Shown piece after piece: positions 43,414 through 52,843 of a stretch of 64,000 nt of DNA (the stretch's first letter is position 1; the number at the start of each line of letters is the position of its first letter). The translations under genes were made by a program, and so were the position numbers. The notes below the pieces were generated by a model. It did no database searches, was not told the DNA's origin, and saw nothing but the letters and a program-made list of their open reading frames with translations. This DNA comes from UBA7803 sp040219935 (lineage in GTDB: Bacteria > Pseudomonadota > Gammaproteobacteria > Pseudomonadales > Azotimanducaceae), in NCBI GenBank assembly GCA_040219935.1, contig JAVJUA010000020.1, positions 71,693-135,692 on the forward strand, written 5' to 3'.

Positions 43414-43836
43414 ATGAAGAGGCTGCATGTGAGCTTTGGCGTTCAGGACCTCGAGCCGTCGGTGCGGTTCTACACCACGCTGTTCGGTGCCGAGCCCACC
43501 GTCCGCCGCCCGGGCTATGCGAAGTGGCTGCTGGACGACCCGCGCATGAACTTCGTCGTCGAGACCCTGTCGGGCACCCGCGGCTTCGGCCACGCCGGCC
43601 TGCAGGTGGATGACGCCGCCGACCTCGAGCCGATCTTCGAGCGGTTGAAGGCGGCAGAGGCCCCCTACCTGCCGGAAGGGGTGACCACCTGCTGCTACCA
43701 CAAGTCGGAGAAGAGCTGGACCGAGGACCCGGACGGCGTGCGCTGGGAGGCATTCCACACCCGCCACCAGATGGAGAGCTTCGGCACCGGGCCGGAGGCT
43801 CCGGCCGCGCGGCAGGCACCGGCCTGCTGCGCCTGA
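43414..43836 (+). CDS. arsI: ArsI C-As lyase (vicinal oxygen chelate, CadI-like)
   Basis: 140 residues; ATG 8 nt after AGGAG. The sequence KRLHVSFGVQDLEPSVRFYTTLFGAEP and the vicinal cysteines Cys93-Cys94 in TTCCYHKSEKSW are diagnostic for ArsI/CadI. Probable Fe(II) ligands are His5, His60 and Glu112. ArsI cleaves the carbon-arsenic bond of trivalent methyl- and aryl-arsenicals with oxygen, yielding As(III). An additional CC pair ends the protein (PACCA). It is in one operon with arsR. Confidence 0.9.
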   Translation: MKRLHVSFGVQDLEPSVRFYTTLFGAEPTVRRPGYAKWLLDDPRMNFVVETLSGTRGFGHAGLQVDDAADLEPIFERLKAAEAPYLPEGVTTCCYHKSEKSWTEDPDGVRWEAFHTRHQMESFGTGPEAPAARQAPACCA

Positions 43837-43843
43837 GCCATGC

Positions 43844-44101
43844 TCAGCGCTGCCAGCTCTGGGCGCGGCCGTAGGCCCAACGCGTGCAGCGCACCGACAG
43901 GCGGCCGCCATAGACGTCTACCGCGTCCAGGGCGACGCCGCCGTGCTGCTCGATGCAGTAGCGGCGCAGCTCGGTGACCCGGGACTCCCCGGTCACCGAG
44001 CCGCCGTTGGCTTGGCCGGAGCCGTGCTGACAAGCGCCGGCCAACACGACCGCCGACACAATGCCGAACATGGCCGCACCCAGCTTCCACCAGACATTCA
44101 T
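43844..44101 (-). CDS. Small hypothetical lipoprotein
   Basis: 85 residues; ATG behind a strong GAGGAGG on the minus strand. The leader MNVWWKLGAAMFGIVSAVVLAGAC looks like a lipoprotein signal with Cys24. The mature part is short, polar and has a cysteine pair (RRYCIEQHGG, LSVRCTRWAYG). It faces arsI with 7 nt between stops and is divergent from the MocR gene. No family recognised; a coincidental position between the arsenic genes is likely. Confidence 0.7.
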   Translation of the reverse strand: MNVWWKLGAAMFGIVSAVVLAGACQHGSGQANGGSVTGESRVTELRRYCIEQHGGVALDAVDVYGGRLSVRCTRWAYGRAQSWQR

Positions 44102-44233
44102 TACCGCTAACCTCCTCGGGCCTTCGCCGGTCGGCCCGACTCGTTCATGAGCGGGCAGACTAGGGGTAACGTCCCGGCGGCGGCAGCAGCACCGCATCGC
44201 CATGGCAGGCAGCACAGCGGCAGCCCGCATCGG

Positions 44234-44264
44234 TCTGTACACATCGAACCGGCGCCATCTGTAC
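44234..44264 (+). promoter_or_regulatory. Direct repeat TCTGTAC upstream of the MocR-type gene
   Basis: TCTGTAC occurs at 44234-44240 and again at 44258-44264, 24 bp start to start, just before the GAGGA ribosome site and ATG at 44279. MocR/GabR-family regulators commonly bind direct repeats in their own control region, so this is a candidate autoregulatory operator, also reaching the divergent lipoprotein gene. Confidence 0.5.
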
Positions 44265-44278
44265 TGAGGAATCGCGTC

Positions 44279-45712
44279 ATGCTCTACGAGGAAGTGGCCG
44301 CCGCGCTGCGCCAGGCCATCGACGAGTCGGCCTACGCCCCGGGCACCCGCCTGCCTGGTGTGCGGCGCCTGGCCGAGCTGTATGGCGTCAGCGTGTCGAC
44401 CGTCATGTCAGCGCTGGAGCGGCTCGAGGCCGAGGGCCGCGTCGAGGGACGGCAGCGGGCCGGATTCTTCGTGCTCACGCCGCCGCGACGGCCATCGGCC
44501 ACGCGCCCGTCGCCGGCCGCCGACAACGGCTGCGAGGTCGAGGCGCCGCGCGCCGTATCCCCCCAGTCGGTGACGCTCGACCTGCTGCAGGCCGTTCGCG
44601 GCACCCGCTTCGGACAACTGGGGGTCGCCATGCCCCATCACAGCTTCCTGCCGCTGAAGGCACTGCAGCGCGCGTTCCGGCAGACCCGCCGCTGGCAGAC
44701 CGGCGAGTCCGCCGCGTACTCGTTTCCCCCTGGGCTGCCGGCGCTGCGCGAGCAGGTGGCGCGGCGGCTGGCCCGGGCGGGCTGCACCGCGGGCCCGGCC
44801 CGGGTGCAGATCACGTCCGGCGCCCAGGAGGCGCTGAGCCTCAGCCTGCGTGCCGTGGCCGCGCCGGGCGACGTCATCGCCGTGGAGTCGCCGACCTACT
44901 ATGGGCTGCTGCAGTGCCTGCACACCCTGGGCCTGAAGGCCATCGAGGTGCCCACCGACCGCTACGGCGTCAGCGTGCCAGCGCTGCGCCTGGCGCTGGA
45001 GCAGTGGCCAGTGCGCGCCTGCGTGCTGATGCCCAACCACGGCAACCCCATCGGCCACGCCATGCCGGAGACCCGCAAGCGGGAGCTGGCCGCGCTGCTG
45101 GACGAAACCGGCACGCCGCTGATCGAGGACGACGTCTACGGTGAGTTCGGCCACACCCGCGCCCGGCCGCGCACCCTGCAGAGCCACCTGCGCCGCGCCG
45201 ACTGGTACCTGGTGGGTTCCGCCAGCAAGAGCGTGTCCGCCGGGCTGCGGCTCGGCTGGGTGGTGGGCCCGGAACAGCGCGGCCGGGAGCTTCAGTATCT
45301 GCAGTACACCCAGACCACCGGCGCGTCGACGCTGGATCAGTACGCGCTGGCCGAATACCTGGCCCGCGGCGGCCACGACCGGCATCTGCGCCGGGTGCGC
45401 ACTGCCTACGCCGAGTTGACCCGGCGCATGCGGGCCCAGCTTCTGGCCGAGCTCCCTCAGGGCACCCGGGTCAACCAGCCCGCCGGCGGTTACCTGCTCT
45501 GGGTAGCCGGCCCGGCCGGGCTCGACGCCATGGCCCTGCATCAGCGCGCCATGGCCGAGGGCATCGCCCTCTTCCCCGGGCCGCTGTTCTCGGCCAGCGG
45601 CCGCTACCGCCACTGCTTCCGGCTGAACGCGGCGGTAGCCTGGGACGACGGTGTGGCCGGGGCGCTGTCGCGGCTGGCGGCGCTGGCCCATCAGCAGCTG
45701 GCGGAGGGCTGA
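44279..45712 (+). CDS. MocR-family regulator (GntR HTH + aminotransferase fold)
   Basis: 477 residues; ATG 8 nt after GAGGA. The GntR winged helix (about 1-70) reads LYEEVAAALRQAIDESAYAPGTRLPGVRRLAELYGVS. A class I aminotransferase-like domain follows, with NHGNPIGHAMP and the PLP-lysine in VGSASKSVSAGLRLGW. It should sense PLP or an amine/amino acid and act on DNA. It is 4 nt from the ACR3 gene, so the permease is co-transcribed. An amino-acid effector next to an arsenite pump is unexpected. Confidence 0.93.
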   Translation: MLYEEVAAALRQAIDESAYAPGTRLPGVRRLAELYGVSVSTVMSALERLEAEGRVEGRQRAGFFVLTPPRRPSATRPSPAADNGCEVEAPRAVSPQSVTLDLLQAVRGTRFGQLGVAMPHHSFLPLKALQRAFRQTRRWQTGESAAYSFPPGLPALREQVARRLARAGCTAGPARVQITSGAQEALSLSLRAVAAPGDVIAVESPTYYGLLQCLHTLGLKAIEVPTDRYGVSVPALRLALEQWPVRACVLMPNHGNPIGHAMPETRKRELAALLDETGTPLIEDDVYGEFGHTRARPRTLQSHLRRADWYLVGSASKSVSAGLRLGWVVGPEQRGRELQYLQYTQTTGASTLDQYALAEYLARGGHDRHLRRVRTAYAELTRRMRAQLLAELPQGTRVNQPAGGYLLWVAGPAGLDAMALHQRAMAEGIALFPGPLFSASGRYRHCFRLNAAVAWDDGVAGALSRLAALAHQQLAEG

Positions 45713-45716
45713 GCCG

Positions 45717-46760
45717 ATGACCACCCCACCGCCGGCAGCCCCCGGCCGGCTCGGCTTTCTCGACCGCTACCTGACGCTGTGGATCTTCGCGGCCATGGCG
45801 GCCGGCGTGCTGCTCGGCCGCCTGCCCGGCTTCGCCGACGCCCTGAACGCCATGACCGTGGGCACCACCAACCTGCCCATCGCCATCGGCCTGATCCTGA
45901 TGATGTACCCGCCGCTGGCGCGCGTGCGCTACGAAGCGCTGCCCCAGGTGTTCCGCGACCGCCGCGTGCTGGCCTTGTCGCTGGTGCAGAACTGGCTGAT
46001 CGGGCCGCTGCTGATGTTCGCCCTGGCGGTCGTGTTCCTGCGCGACCACCCGGCGTACATGACCGGCCTGATCCTGATCGGCCTGGCGCGCTGCATCGCC
46101 ATGGTCATCGTCTGGAACCAGCTCGCCCGCGGCAGCAACGAGTACGTGGCCGGGCTGGTGGCGTTCAACAGCGTCTTTCAGCTCGCCTTCTTCAGCGTCT
46201 ACGCCTGGCTGTTCCTGACGGTGCTGCCGCCGCTGTTCGGCATCGACGGGCAGGTGATCGCCGTGCCGTTCACCACCATCGCCGGCGCCGTGGCCGTCTA
46301 CCTCGGCATTCCGTTCGCCGCCGGCTGGCTGACCCGGCGGCTGCTGCGGCCGCGGCTGGGTGCCGAGACCTACGACACGCGCTTCGTGCCGCGCATCGCG
46401 CCGCTGACCCTGTTCGCCCTGCTCGGCACCATCGCCGTGATGTTCGCGCTGAAGGGCGACGCGGTGCTGGCCCTGCCCCTGGACGCGGTGCGCATCGCCG
46501 TGCCGCTGGCGCTGTACTTCGTGATCATGTTTCTGGTCAGCTTCGCCATGAGCCGCCTGCTGGGCGCCGACTACCCGCGCACCGTGTCGCTGTCGTTCAC
46601 GGCCGCCAGCAACAACTTCGAGCTGGCCATCGCCGTGGCCATCGCCACCTTCGGCATCGCCTCGCCGGTGGCCTTCGCCACCGTCATCGGCCCGCTGGTG
46701 GAGGTGCCGGTGCTGATCGCCCTGGTGCGGGTGGCGCTGTGGCTGGGCCGCCGCTGGTGA
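45717..46760 (+). CDS. ACR3-family arsenite efflux permease
   Basis: 347 residues, ten hydrophobic helices. LGFLDRYLTLWIFAAMAAGVLLG, PIAIGLILMMYPPLARVRYE and the helix LIGLARCIAMVIVWNQLARG with the essential Cys are hallmarks of ACR3. The Glu in NNFELAIAVAIATFG is also conserved. It extrudes As(III) by proton antiport. Translationally linked to the MocR regulator and some 2 kb from arsR/arsI; the arsenic released by ArsI would be its natural substrate. Confidence 0.93.
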   Translation: MTTPPPAAPGRLGFLDRYLTLWIFAAMAAGVLLGRLPGFADALNAMTVGTTNLPIAIGLILMMYPPLARVRYEALPQVFRDRRVLALSLVQNWLIGPLLMFALAVVFLRDHPAYMTGLILIGLARCIAMVIVWNQLARGSNEYVAGLVAFNSVFQLAFFSVYAWLFLTVLPPLFGIDGQVIAVPFTTIAGAVAVYLGIPFAAGWLTRRLLRPRLGAETYDTRFVPRIAPLTLFALLGTIAVMFALKGDAVLALPLDAVRIAVPLALYFVIMFLVSFAMSRLLGADYPRTVSLSFTAASNNFELAIAVAIATFGIASPVAFATVIGPLVEVPVLIALVRVALWLGRRW

Positions 46761-46834
46761 GGCCGCCAGGGCCTCGGCGGGCGTCCGGCAGCCCACCGAC
46801 GGCTGCTTGCACCCACCCCCGCTTTCCGTTTATA

Positions 46835-46848
46835 TAGAACGCGTTCTA
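46835..46848 (+). promoter_or_regulatory. Perfect 14-bp palindrome, TetR-type operator
   Basis: TAGAACGCGTTCTA is a perfect palindrome 25 bp before the BVMO start, in a small AT-rich pocket (TTTATA and TTTTAT flank it). The AGAACGCGTTCT core is the kind bound by many TetR/AcrR repressors. No tetR gene lies next to it; one at 62547-63197 is the only one in view. Confidence 0.7.
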
Positions 46849-46872
46849 GTTTTATCCGCGGGGAGCAAAGCG

Positions 46873-48675
<1,803 letters not shown>

Positions 48676-48740
48676 CCGCAGCAGTTGCGGCGGCCGCGGG
48701 GCCGTCGCAAGATGCGGCGTCTGTTGCCTGGGTGCTGCCC

Positions 48741-49235
48741 ATGCAGACCGATGCCTCGACCGCCATCGCCGGGCGCTGCACCTGCAGTGCCGTTCGCTAT
48801 CACCTGGACCGTCCGCCGCTGTTCGTGCATGCCTGCCATTGCCGCTACTGCCAGCGGGAGACCGGTGCCGCATTCGCCGTCAACGCGCTGATTGAAAGCG
48901 CCGCTGTCATGGTGACGGCCGGCAGTCCGGAAGCCGTGCTCACGCCGTCGGCCAGCGGCCGCGGCCAGACCATCGTCCGCTGCCCCGATTGCCGGATCGC
49001 GGTGTGGAGCCACTACGCCGGGCTCGGCAAGGCGGTGAGCTTCGTACGTGTGGGCACCCTAGACGACCCGGACCGCTGGCCACCCGACATCCACATCTTC
49101 ACCGAGTCGCGGCAGCCGTGGGTGACGCTCGGCGACGGCAGGCCCGCCGTACCGGCGTATTACGAGGCGAAAGACCATTGGCCGGCGGCCAGCCTGCGGC
49201 GCCTGGGCGCGGTGCTGAAGCCGTCTGCGCGCTAG
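48741..49235 (+). CDS. GFA-family (glutathione-dependent formaldehyde-activating type) zinc protein
   Basis: 164 residues. Zinc cysteines in GRCTCSAVRYH, CHCRYCQRETGAAFAVNAL and VRCPDCRIAVWSHYAG match the Mss4-like GFA fold. Most members have no proven activity; formaldehyde activation is known only for a few. The ATG lacks a strong ribosome site and lies 65 bp after the BVMO stop. Confidence 0.88.
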   Translation: MQTDASTAIAGRCTCSAVRYHLDRPPLFVHACHCRYCQRETGAAFAVNALIESAAVMVTAGSPEAVLTPSASGRGQTIVRCPDCRIAVWSHYAGLGKAVSFVRVGTLDDPDRWPPDIHIFTESRQPWVTLGDGRPAVPAYYEAKDHWPAASLRRLGAVLKPSAR

Positions 49236-49241
49236 CTTCTG

Positions 49242-49952
49242 TCAGCCGCTGACCCGGTCGGCGCCGTACACCCAGCGCTTCCAGCCGCTGCGCTGGAACG
49301 GCTGCCAGCCGTCCTCGGGCTGGGCGAGGCGCTCGGCCAGCAGGTACAGGGCGCTGGCGTTGAACCCCAGGCCGATGTGGCTGCCGTAGACCTCGATGTT
49401 CTCCGCAGAGGGGGCGGGTGCCTGGCGGGAAACCTGCCAGGGGACGATGCCGTCGGTCCGCGAGTACACGGCGCTGCCGGGCACCACCGGCGGCGGCAGG
49501 CCACCGATGGGGCTGCCCAGGGTGATGACCTGACGGACGCGGTCGGGGTGCCACTGGGCCAGCCGCCGGGCGTAGACGCCGCCGAGGCTCCACCCCACCA
49601 GGCTCACCCGGCGCCGGCCGCCATCGCGCCACACGGCCTCGAAGCGCTCGCTCAGGCGGCGTCCCAGACCGTCCATGGCCGGCCCCAGGTTGCGGCCCAG
49701 GTCCCAGGACGCGGCCGCGAATCCCTGGGCGGCCAGATAGCGGCGCATCACCAGGGTCGAGCCATCGCCGCCACCGAGTCCGGGCAGCACCAGCACTGAG
49801 TGGCCGTCACCGCGGGGCGCCAGGCTCAGGTAGGGCGCGGCCGGAAGAAGGGCGGCGATCTCCGCCAGGGCCCGGGGCCCCTCCGCATAGGCCAGCCGGC
49901 GGTCACGCTCGACCGTCTGGCCCGGCCCGGAGGCGCGCGTTGCTTCGCTCAT
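49242..49952 (-). CDS. Alpha/beta hydrolase
   Basis: 236 residues from the ATG at 49952 (MSEATRASG); a GTG nine codons earlier is an alternative. HSVLVLPGLGGGDGSTLVMRRYL, nucleophile VGWSLGGVYARRLA, VITLGSPIGG and the His in YGSHIGLGFN define a lipase/PGAP1-like hydrolase. No signal peptide. It converges with the GFA gene, 6 nt apart. Substrate unknown. Confidence 0.8.
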   Translation of the reverse strand: MSEATRASGPGQTVERDRRLAYAEGPRALAEIAALLPAAPYLSLAPRGDGHSVLVLPGLGGGDGSTLVMRRYLAAQGFAAASWDLGRNLGPAMDGLGRRLSERFEAVWRDGGRRRVSLVGWSLGGVYARRLAQWHPDRVRQVITLGSPIGGLPPPVVPGSAVYSRTDGIVPWQVSRQAPAPSAENIEVYGSHIGLGFNASALYLLAERLAQPEDGWQPFQRSGWKRWVYGADRVSG

Positions 49953-50182
49953 GACGTGGTGATCTCCGGCAATCCACACCTATGGTGCGACGCACAATGA
50001 GCCGTGCGCCGGAAAAAATCAAGCGCCGGCCGCGCAGCCGACGCGACACGAAACCGATGCCGTCCGGGCAGGTCACAACTCAGACATGCCCCGAACACAG
50101 CCCCAACCATCCGCCGCGCCCATGCGCCAGGCATCGTCAGGCGCCTTGCACGGACGCCCTGGTTGGCGCTACCTTCCCGGCC

Positions 50183-50464
50183 ATGATCCACGTCGAACGG
50201 CTGGACGACGCCGAGCCGCTGACGCTGGCGGTAGTGGTGCGGGAGGACGGCTCCGAGAGCCGGCACCAGGTGAAGGTGCGCCGGACCACCCTGGACCGCC
50301 TGGCGCCCGGGCACACGCCGGAGCAATGCGTCACGGCCGCGTTCCGCTTTCTGCTCGACCGCGAGCCCAAGGAGTCGATCCTGGGCGAGTTCGAACTCAC
50401 CGTCATCGGCCGCTACTTTCCCGAGTTCGAGCGCGAGCTGGGGGATTATCTGCCGCCCTGCTGA
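50183..50464 (+). CDS. Conserved small hypothetical protein
   Basis: 93 residues, MIHVERLDDAEPLTLAVVV, a compact alpha/beta protein with charged surface (DREPKESILGEFELTVIGRYFPEFERE). No catalytic motif. The stop TGA overlaps the ATG of the downstream peptidase. The 49953-50182 gap before it holds no other gene or strong promoter that I can see. Confidence 0.65.
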   Translation: MIHVERLDDAEPLTLAVVVREDGSESRHQVKVRRTTLDRLAPGHTPEQCVTAAFRFLLDREPKESILGEFELTVIGRYFPEFERELGDYLPPC

Positions 50465-51225
50465 TGCTGGCGCTGGCGGCGCCGGCAGCCGCCCTCGACT
50501 TCCACTACGCCGACCGCTTCGACCCCGGGGAACGGGATCGGCTGGAAGCCTGGGTGATCGAGACCGCAGCGGCGCTGGCCGACCTGGTGGGCGAGTTTCC
50601 GTTCCCAGTGCAGGTGACGTTCCACCGCCGCGACGGCGCCTCCGAGCCGGTGCCCTGGGCACACACGCGCCGGGGCCGGGCCCAGGGCGTCGATCTGCAC
50701 GTCGATCCCGGCTACCCGCAGCAGGACTTTCGCCGTGACTGGACGGCACCCCACGAGCTGGCCCACCTGGTGCTGCCGTATCTGGGGCGGCGGCACGCCT
50801 GGTTCGCCGAGGGCTTCGCCAGCTACCTGCAGTATCCGGTGATGGTGCAGATGGGGGTCATGAGCCCGGCGGCGGCCGATGCCGCCTACCGGGCGCGCAT
50901 CGACCGGGCCCGCAGCGACTTCGGCAACCTGCCGCAGCCGTTCGCCGCTGCGGCGCCGCAGCTGCGGGCCGAGGGCCGGTACCCGACGCTGTACTGGGGC
51001 GGCGCCGCGTACTTCATCGAGGCCGACGCGCGGCTGCGCGATGCGGGTCACCCCGGCCTGGTAGCGCTGCTGGCCGACTACCTCGGCTGCTGCCGGCAGC
51101 CGCGGGCGACGCCGCGGTCGCTGGCTGACACCCTCGACCGCCTGTCCGCCAGCACCGCGTTCAGCGACCTGCTCGACGCGTTCGAGACCCAGCCCGGATT
51201 TCCCGATTCGCGCGCTGCCGACTGA
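50464..51225 (+). CDS. Exported gluzincin-type metallopeptidase
   Basis: 253 residues. HELAH at residues 97-101 with a third ligand Glu in WFAEGFASY (about Glu116) is a peptidase-MA/M1-like zinc site. The signal peptide is very short (MLALAAPAAA-LD), so the real start may be earlier, but no ATG or GTG with a ribosome site is in frame and the start is TGATG-coupled to the small gene. A CC pair near the end (GCCRQP) could be a disulfide. Substrate unknown. Confidence 0.78.
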   Translation: MLALAAPAAALDFHYADRFDPGERDRLEAWVIETAAALADLVGEFPFPVQVTFHRRDGASEPVPWAHTRRGRAQGVDLHVDPGYPQQDFRRDWTAPHELAHLVLPYLGRRHAWFAEGFASYLQYPVMVQMGVMSPAAADAAYRARIDRARSDFGNLPQPFAAAAPQLRAEGRYPTLYWGGAAYFIEADARLRDAGHPGLVALLADYLGCCRQPRATPRSLADTLDRLSASTAFSDLLDAFETQPGFPDSRAAD

Positions 51226-51231
51226 GCGGGA

Positions 51232-51867
51232 TCAGTGCAGGCCCAACGTGTCCCGGGCGAGGCGCAGCACGCCCTCGGCATCCACCCGGGTCGAATAGGC
51301 TTCCACGAACACCTTGGCGCGAATCACGCCGTCCCGGTCGAGCACGAACACGCCCGGATAAGGAATGCCGTAGGCCGAGTCGCCGGGCTGATGGTCGGTG
51401 TTGAGAATGCCGAGCGCGCGCACCGATGTGGCATCGACGTCGGACAGCATCGGGTAGGTGATGCCGTGCCTGGCGACGAACGCCTGCTGCAGCGCCGGGG
51501 CGTCGTAGGTCATGGCGACCACGCCGAGTCCGGCCTCACGGAAGGCGTCGATCTGCTCCTGCAACTGCACGAGTTGCCTGATGCAGTAGGGTCACCAGTC
51601 GGCGGAGCGGTTGGCGACGAACACCAGGCCGTTCGGCCCCGCATAGCGGTCGAGATCGTTCACCCGCTCGCCGTCGTGCACGGCCAGCAGGGCCGGCAGG
51701 CGCTCGCCCACGGCGACCCCCGGATCGAAGTCGTCGTTGTCCGACGGCACGAACATGTCCTCGGTGAGCCGCTCGGCCACCTGCTCGAGCAGCGGCTCGC
51801 GGAACACGAACAGTGCCAGCACAGTCACCGCCAGCGCGGCCAGCACCGTCAGCATCACCTTCTTCAT
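51232..51867 (-). CDS. Probable selenoprotein: membrane-anchored AhpC/TSA-like peroxiredoxin with in-frame TGA
   Basis: The frame runs from the ATG at 51867 to the stop at 51232, with one TGA at codon 92 (51594-51592). The parts are 91 and 119 residues, with no frame change. Residues around the TGA read NRSADW-(TGA)-PYCIRQLVQLQEQ. In AhpC/TSA-like relatives this position is Cys (SADWCPYC), so Sec92 and Cys95 would form the redox pair. Downstream the fold continues normally (VVAMTYDAPALQQAFVARHG, YPMLSDVD, YPGVFVLDRDG). Residues 5-22 are a membrane anchor; a ribosome site GGGAGAGG precedes the ATG. TGA ends many other genes here, so it is not a sense codon in general. A nonsense mutation is the main alternative. 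Confidence 0.82.
51553..51594 (-). promoter_or_regulatory. Candidate bacterial SECIS hairpin following the in-frame TGA
   Basis: Counting the T of TGA as 1, bases 18-23 (GCAACT) pair perfectly with 29-34 (AGTTGC) around a 5-nt loop (24-28, CGTGC). Below this come a tandem A-G/G-A mismatch, two more pairs (14-15 with 37-38), a bulged A13 and four pairs (9-12 with 39-42). Twenty nt separate the TGA from the loop, and the second loop base is G. Both agree with the published general bacterial SECIS pattern as I remember it. Confidence 0.7.
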
Positions 51868-51892
51868 GGCAGCCTCTCCCGGCAGAAAAAAG

Positions 51893-52777
51893 TCAGAACA
51901 GCAGCGCGGTCATCTTGCGGCGGCAGGCGCGCACCAGGGCATCGTCGTCCACCACGGCGAACGCGTCCACCAGCGCCTGGCGCGGCAGCCCGTCGCGCCA
52001 GGTGCGGTCGCGCTCGAGCAGCGACAGCAGCATCTCGAGACCGGCCTGCCAGTCGCCGTCGAGCACCAGCCGCACGCCGAGCTGATGGCGGGCGGCCAGG
52101 TCGTCGGCGTCGTCCTCCAGCGCCTTCGCCAGCACCTCTCTGGACGGCGCCTGCTCCGCCACCTGGGCGAGCCGGATGCGAGCCCGGGCGCTGACGGCAC
52201 GGCGGTCGGCGCCGAGGTTGGCCGGCAGGCCGTCGATCAGGGTCGCTGCTTCGTCCGCCACCGCCGGGTCGCCGGTCTCGAGCAGGGCCAGCGCCAGATC
52301 GAGCTTCAGCTCGGCCTTGTCCGGCTCCGCGGCCACGGCGTCGCGCAGCCGTGCCACCTCGGCGGCGGGATCGACCGGCACCTCGGCCACCGCCTCGTCT
52401 TCCACCGCGTCAGCCGGCTCGACCCCGTGCTCGGCGAGGAAGCGGCGCACCTCCGACTCGGGCAGCGCGCCCGGGAAGCCGCCGACGATGCGGCCGTCCA
52501 CCACCAGCATGACGGTCGGCACGGAGCGGATCTGAAAGTGCTGGGCAAGCGCCTGCTCGCGGTCGACGTCGACCTTGGCCACCACCACGGCGCCGCCGTA
52601 GGCCTCGGCCAGCTTCTCGAGGATCGGGCCGAGGGCCTTGCAGGGGCCGCACCACGTGGCCCAGAAATCCACCAGCACAGCGGTGGTGAGAGATTTCTCC
52701 AGCACGTCCTGCTGGAAGGTGGCCGCGCTGACGTCGAAGACGCGCCCTGCGGCGGAGGCGTTGGCTGTAACATTCAT
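51893..52777 (-). CDS. CnoX/YbbN-like thioredoxin with TPR domain
   Basis: 294 residues. The thioredoxin domain has ATTAVLVDFWATWCGPC-type sequence with the redox pair Cys43/Cys46 (CGPC). The C-terminal half is helical (LRDAVAAEPDKAELKLDLALALLETGD and on) with the tetratricopeptide part of CnoX. CnoX holds oxidised proteins and hands them to GroEL or DnaK. E. coli CnoX lacks the CGPC pair; here it is complete, so reductase activity is likely. The selenoprotein gene follows 25 bp downstream. Confidence 0.92.
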   Translation of the reverse strand: MNVTANASAAGRVFDVSAATFQQDVLEKSLTTAVLVDFWATWCGPCKALGPILEKLAEAYGGAVVVAKVDVDREQALAQHFQIRSVPTVMLVVDGRIVGGFPGALPESEVRRFLAEHGVEPADAVEDEAVAEVPVDPAAEVARLRDAVAAEPDKAELKLDLALALLETGDPAVADEAATLIDGLPANLGADRRAVSARARIRLAQVAEQAPSREVLAKALEDDADDLAARHQLGVRLVLDGDWQAGLEMLLSLLERDRTWRDGLPRQALVDAFAVVDDDALVRACRRKMTALLF

Positions 52778-52843
52778 AGGGCAATTTATGCGGGTCCGCG
52801 CCGCGGTTTCAAGGGCCGCGTGCCACAGGGGGAGGAAAAAGCC

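Noticed and set aside
51571..51594. Reading the TGA at 51592-51594 as a true stop followed by a separate short gene starting at the GTG 51570
   Set aside because: The GTG has no ribosome site, and the first three residues after the TGA (PYC) complete a redox motif that would be lost.
51232..51867. Frameshift or sequencing error in the peroxiredoxin-like gene
   Set aside because: Both halves are in the same frame and only a single codon differs, so no indel is needed. A substitution error TGC to TGA cannot be excluded but is less likely given the hairpin.
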